From: Ciona savignyi
Lineage: Eukaryota > Chordata > Ascidiacea > Phlebobranchia > Cionidae
Assembly (NCBI GenBank): GCA_000149265.1
Contig: CH003028.1
Coordinates: forward strand, 2,156,629 to 2,220,628
Length of the DNA stretch: 64,000 nucleotides
Direction of reading: 5' to 3'
Positions within the stretch are counted from its first letter, which is position 1; every line of letters starts with the position of its first letter. This document shows, in pieces, positions 61,158-64,000 of this stretch. Position numbers and translations under genes: made by a program. Under the pieces are notes generated by a model. The model searched no databases. It was not told the origin of the DNA and was given only the letters and a program-made list of their open reading frames with translations.

Positions 61158-62272
61158 CTTAATTAAGAATACAACTCGCATTCCTTTGTTGAAATGACTA
61201 GATTAACTGTGTAATAAATTAAGATATACAGTTCGTTAAGCTCACTGACAAATGACGTAAAATAGGTTCTTACATTATGTTGCCGTGGCAGAATTTTGAG
61301 TGACAGCAATTTTTGTGAGGTTATTTTGAATTGGCATGATGAGAAAAAAAATTGTTTGAACGCCTTCGATAAAAGTCAAATGTGTTTCTGGTGTGACTAA
61401 ACTATACCAAAACAAAAATCAAACTCAAACTTTAATAAATAATTACTGAGAAATGAATATTTAATATCAAAGTTAGTCGTATTGCAATTAAAATTTCCCT
61501 AAACCTAAATAAACTATATTATTGGTATTGTTTGCGCCTAACGTATAAACGCAAATTAATTAAGTTGAACTTAAGATAATAGCATTTTACTTTCTTTTTT
61601 ATTGTTGTTGTATGCCAACGTAAATGCTTTATTCAAAAAATATGGGTTTCAAGTTTGGATTAGTAACTCGGAAACCCAATATTTTCACCTTGCAAAAACA
61701 AACGTTATAGAATAGACGTTGTATAGCAACTGTGATAAGGTTACAAGGAAACACAACGTTTTCGCAAGCGAATAAATAGTGAACATGTCAAGGGAAGCAA
61801 TTCGTGAAAGATGAGTTTGTGCAAAAACATGACGGATGAATCGCAATGGGTCAATACTGAAAAACTACGAAGATTAAATCTAAATTTAATAAAAAAATTG
61901 TTTGTAAACCTTATTACCCGTTCGAGGATAAGTGATTAGTAACATATTATGCATTCTACTATAGTTAGAGTCTCGGCGCGGTTATGGCAGGGTTAAGAAG
62001 TTATGAATTTGTGTATAGTGTTTCATTTTCATATTCTAGTACTACCCAAATTGTAATGCAGTAGTGCTGTTTCGCTCTCAATACCGTGACATTTACATTA
62101 CGGCACATTTCATTTACTCGATAACCTGTTTAATAGTTTCCTGAGATTTAACGTGATTTTCGTTCTCACAGTTTACAGGATACGAGCTATCGAGCAGATA
62201 ATATATATCATTCTTTATCCTTTTTACACAATTTATAGTCTTATGGTTCATTATGGCTAATAGTGTATGTTA

Positions 62273-62456
62273 TTAGGATAGGATAGGATATTCATGTTTA
62301 TCAATTTGGAAAAAAACATTAATTCGCTGGGTTAGGAAATGTCCGTAAATTGCCTTGCCCAAGGACACAGCCGACTAGCAAGCGACCAGTTCCTCACCTG
62401 CAACCTTTCGATTTAAAGGCGACGCACTTATCCGCCAGATTAACCGGCCGGACTCT
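62273..62456 (-). repeat. SINE-A copy with internal deletion
   Basis: Reversed tail AGGATAGGATAGGATATTCA, then directly TTAATTCGCTGGGTTAGG and the complete reversed head to CCAGATTAACCGGCCGGAC. About 100 bp of body is missing. Confidence 0.85.
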
Positions 62457-62565
62457 TCCGTGCTTACCCTAGTATTGTGGGCTTAGAGTTCGTGATGTAA
62501 AGTCTCCACGTGTGCTAAGGTACTCTCTAATCGCGTTGGTTCATTAAAATTATGCTCTACAACAG

Positions 62566-62790
62566 CGTTTCCCAACCTTTTTTGGTCGCGGACTATTTCC
62601 TTACCAGCGAAAGTCTTTGCGGACTCGAAGTGCATCAATTTTCAATTAGCGTAAGTCAAAAAAGTAGCGTAACTGGACTATGTGCATACGATACATTACA
62701 GAACATGCAAATTGTTGATGTGCTTGCGGACTTACGGACTCATTTGAGACCGCGGACTCGGGTTGGGAAACATAGTCCAGTTACGCTACA
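62566..62790. mobile_element. hAT-like remnant with a 19-bp inverted repeat
   Basis: CAGCGTTTCCCAACCTTTTT and, reversed at the right, GTTTCCCAACCCGAGTCCGC look like hAT ends. GTAGCGTAACTGGACTATG at 62664-62682 is exactly complementary to 62771-62789. No target duplication was found, so the element may be rearranged. Confidence 0.5.
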
Positions 62791-63204
62791 CAGAGTTTAC
62801 CGCGATCATTAATGAAGTTCTAATTTTTGAGGAAAAAAAACATTTTTTGCATTGTTGATGTATATCTATTAAAAATTCGATAATATCATATGGACGATAC
62901 AACTGAACGTATAAGTCTGTTTAAGGAAGTGTAATGCACCGTGATTTTACTAAGCATTTGCAAATCTACTGTGTTGGTCAGCAAAGCGACATTGACAGTG
63001 ATTTAAAGCAGTGACACACAGTAGGAAGTACAATGTATTAACAAATATATGCACTCCATTTCATACTCTGGACAACGGAAAAAGCAAACCGGAGTTGGTT
63101 TGATTTTTAAATAATTAACCTTCTGTCCTATACTATGTTTAGACTGGAACCGGTACTTTAAAATACAGTTTATATAGTTGTAAGAATAGGTAAGAAATAA
63201 CAAC

Positions 63205-63713
63205 ATGGAGCAACCAATAAATGCTGCTTATGAAAGATGCACGATAAAGTATCCATTAGGAAGTTCGAAAGGTTTGTTTTCACTAAATAATGTGTTAAAT
63301 ATCTGTATGTTGTCGGAATGGTGGCATACTGCAGAATGTCGTTTTATTTGTATCTTATCTGACACAAACCACTTTATTATGAAAACTTATTAAAATGCGG
63401 TAATTTTTAAAGCTGTCTCCAATATATCCCAGGTATCAAGATAGACTGTGGTCATGGAAAGTAATACCCGTGTAATAATACGGCAGTCATGCTAGTTCTT
63501 CATAGCAAACCTCATAGAAACATATTGTGTGAATTGTGTAATTTGTCATTATTTTACCAGATGTGTTAAACTACTACGACACTTGGGCAACACAATACGA
63601 CGACGATTTGAAAACTATGGGATCCAAGGCGCCAGAGATTGTTGCTGAACGAGCAGCCCAGATTACTTCCGAAGACCAAAAGAAATGTTTCAAAATACTC
63701 GATCTTTCAGCAG
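63205..63713 (+). CDS. METTL27: Methyltransferase-like protein 27 (WBSCR27-like), first two exons, truncated by window end
   Basis: Exons 63205-63271 and 63561-63713, with the junction giving ...SSKDVLNYYDTWATQYDDDL. The start ATG at 63205 opens MEQPINAAYERCTIKYPLGS. The second exon reads YYDTWATQYDDDLKTMG, the hallmark N-terminal motif of METTL27/WBSCR27-type class I methyltransferases. It then gives KAPEIVAERAAQI and ends ILDLSAG, the start of the SAM-binding motif I (usually LDxGxGTG), with a phase 1 donor at 63714. The rest of the Rossmann fold lies beyond the window. Function as a SAM-dependent methyltransferase is family knowledge; the substrate is unknown. 'Methyltransferase' is firmer than the exact orthologue. 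Confidence 0.78.
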
Positions 63714-63794
63714 GTAGGCATTTATATATTAAAAATTAAACATCTTGAGGTATAATAAGTTATTTGGTTTGGTACCCTGGTCACAAGACTAAGT

Positions 63795-64000
63795 GTCCGA
63801 CCGGTTAGTCCGGTGGTTTAGTGCGGCGCCTTTTATCCAAAAGGAAGCAGGTACGAAACTGGTCGCTAGATAGTCGATTTTGTCCTTGGGCAAAGCAACA
63901 TAGCCTGAATTCAGCGGATTAATGGGTTCTACCAAATTAAAAGGAATGTCTCAATTAGACAATACTGGGATAAACATGAATATCCTATGCTATCATATCC
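63795..64000 (+). repeat. SINE-A copy in the METTL27-like intron 2, reaching the window edge
   Basis: Head GACCGGTTAGTCCGGTGGTT, body GCGGATTAATGGGTTCTACC, then an internal deletion and the GATAAACATGAATATCCTAT tail running to the last bases. Confidence 0.85.

Overview
The window looks like nuclear DNA of a solitary ascidian, most likely a Ciona species. It is AT-rich, with compact GT-AG-spliced genes that encode vertebrate-like single-copy proteins. Short introns and intergenic spaces are full of small tRNA-derived SINEs, MITEs and LINE tails. Two N runs (16410-16543 and 51859-51958) show that it is an assembled scaffold. The species call is an inference from protein families and repeat style, not from a database match.

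Layout: (1) 211-530 is the last coding exon of an unidentified membrane protein (+). (2) 3002-7423 is a seven-exon TNF-superfamily ligand (+), 260 aa, type II membrane topology with a furin-like site. (3) 16112-9767 is a fifteen-exon cytochrome P450 of the CYP3 type (-), 511 aa. (4) 20856-22293 is a three-exon steroid 5-alpha-reductase, SRD5A1 type (+), 268 aa. (5) 26435-35351 is a twelve-exon copine (+), 536 aa. (6) 39583-59381 is a nineteen-exon SEC14L1/SEC14L5 orthologue (+), 711 aa. (7) From 63205 runs the start of a METTL27/WBSCR27-like methyltransferase (+), which leaves the window. For genes 2 to 6 I assembled exons by eye from splice sites, phase and family similarity. Each gives one uninterrupted reading frame of the usual family length.

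The genes do not form an operon or an obvious pathway. The CYP3 P450 and the 5-alpha-reductase lie head to head and both families act on steroids. Copine and SEC14L1 are both cytosolic lipid/membrane-binding proteins. I would not infer more from adjacency.

The non-coding part is dominated by: a tRNA-derived SINE with a CTATCCTA-type tail (here SINE-A, about 20 copies or fragments); a second SINE with a different tRNA-like head (SINE-B, about 8); three short hAT-type elements with perfect 8-bp target duplications; a piggyBac-type element with TTAA duplications and a 14-bp perfect TIR; several MITE families; and LINE 3' ends sharing a tail. I saw no LTR, viral or Polinton-like element, CRISPR, rRNA or genuine tRNA gene.

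The most interesting signals are at splice sites. In four places (copine exon 11, SEC14L1 exons 8 and 14, CYP3 exon 7) the sequence at an exon border is tandemly multiplied into the intron, including copies of the splice site. In three genes a sense-oriented SINE-A tail ends within about 20 bases of a functional acceptor and may supply its pyrimidine tract. The doubled SEC14L1 exon 9 around the 100-N gap is best read as two haplotypes laid end to end. I did not find a convincing new multi-gene system.
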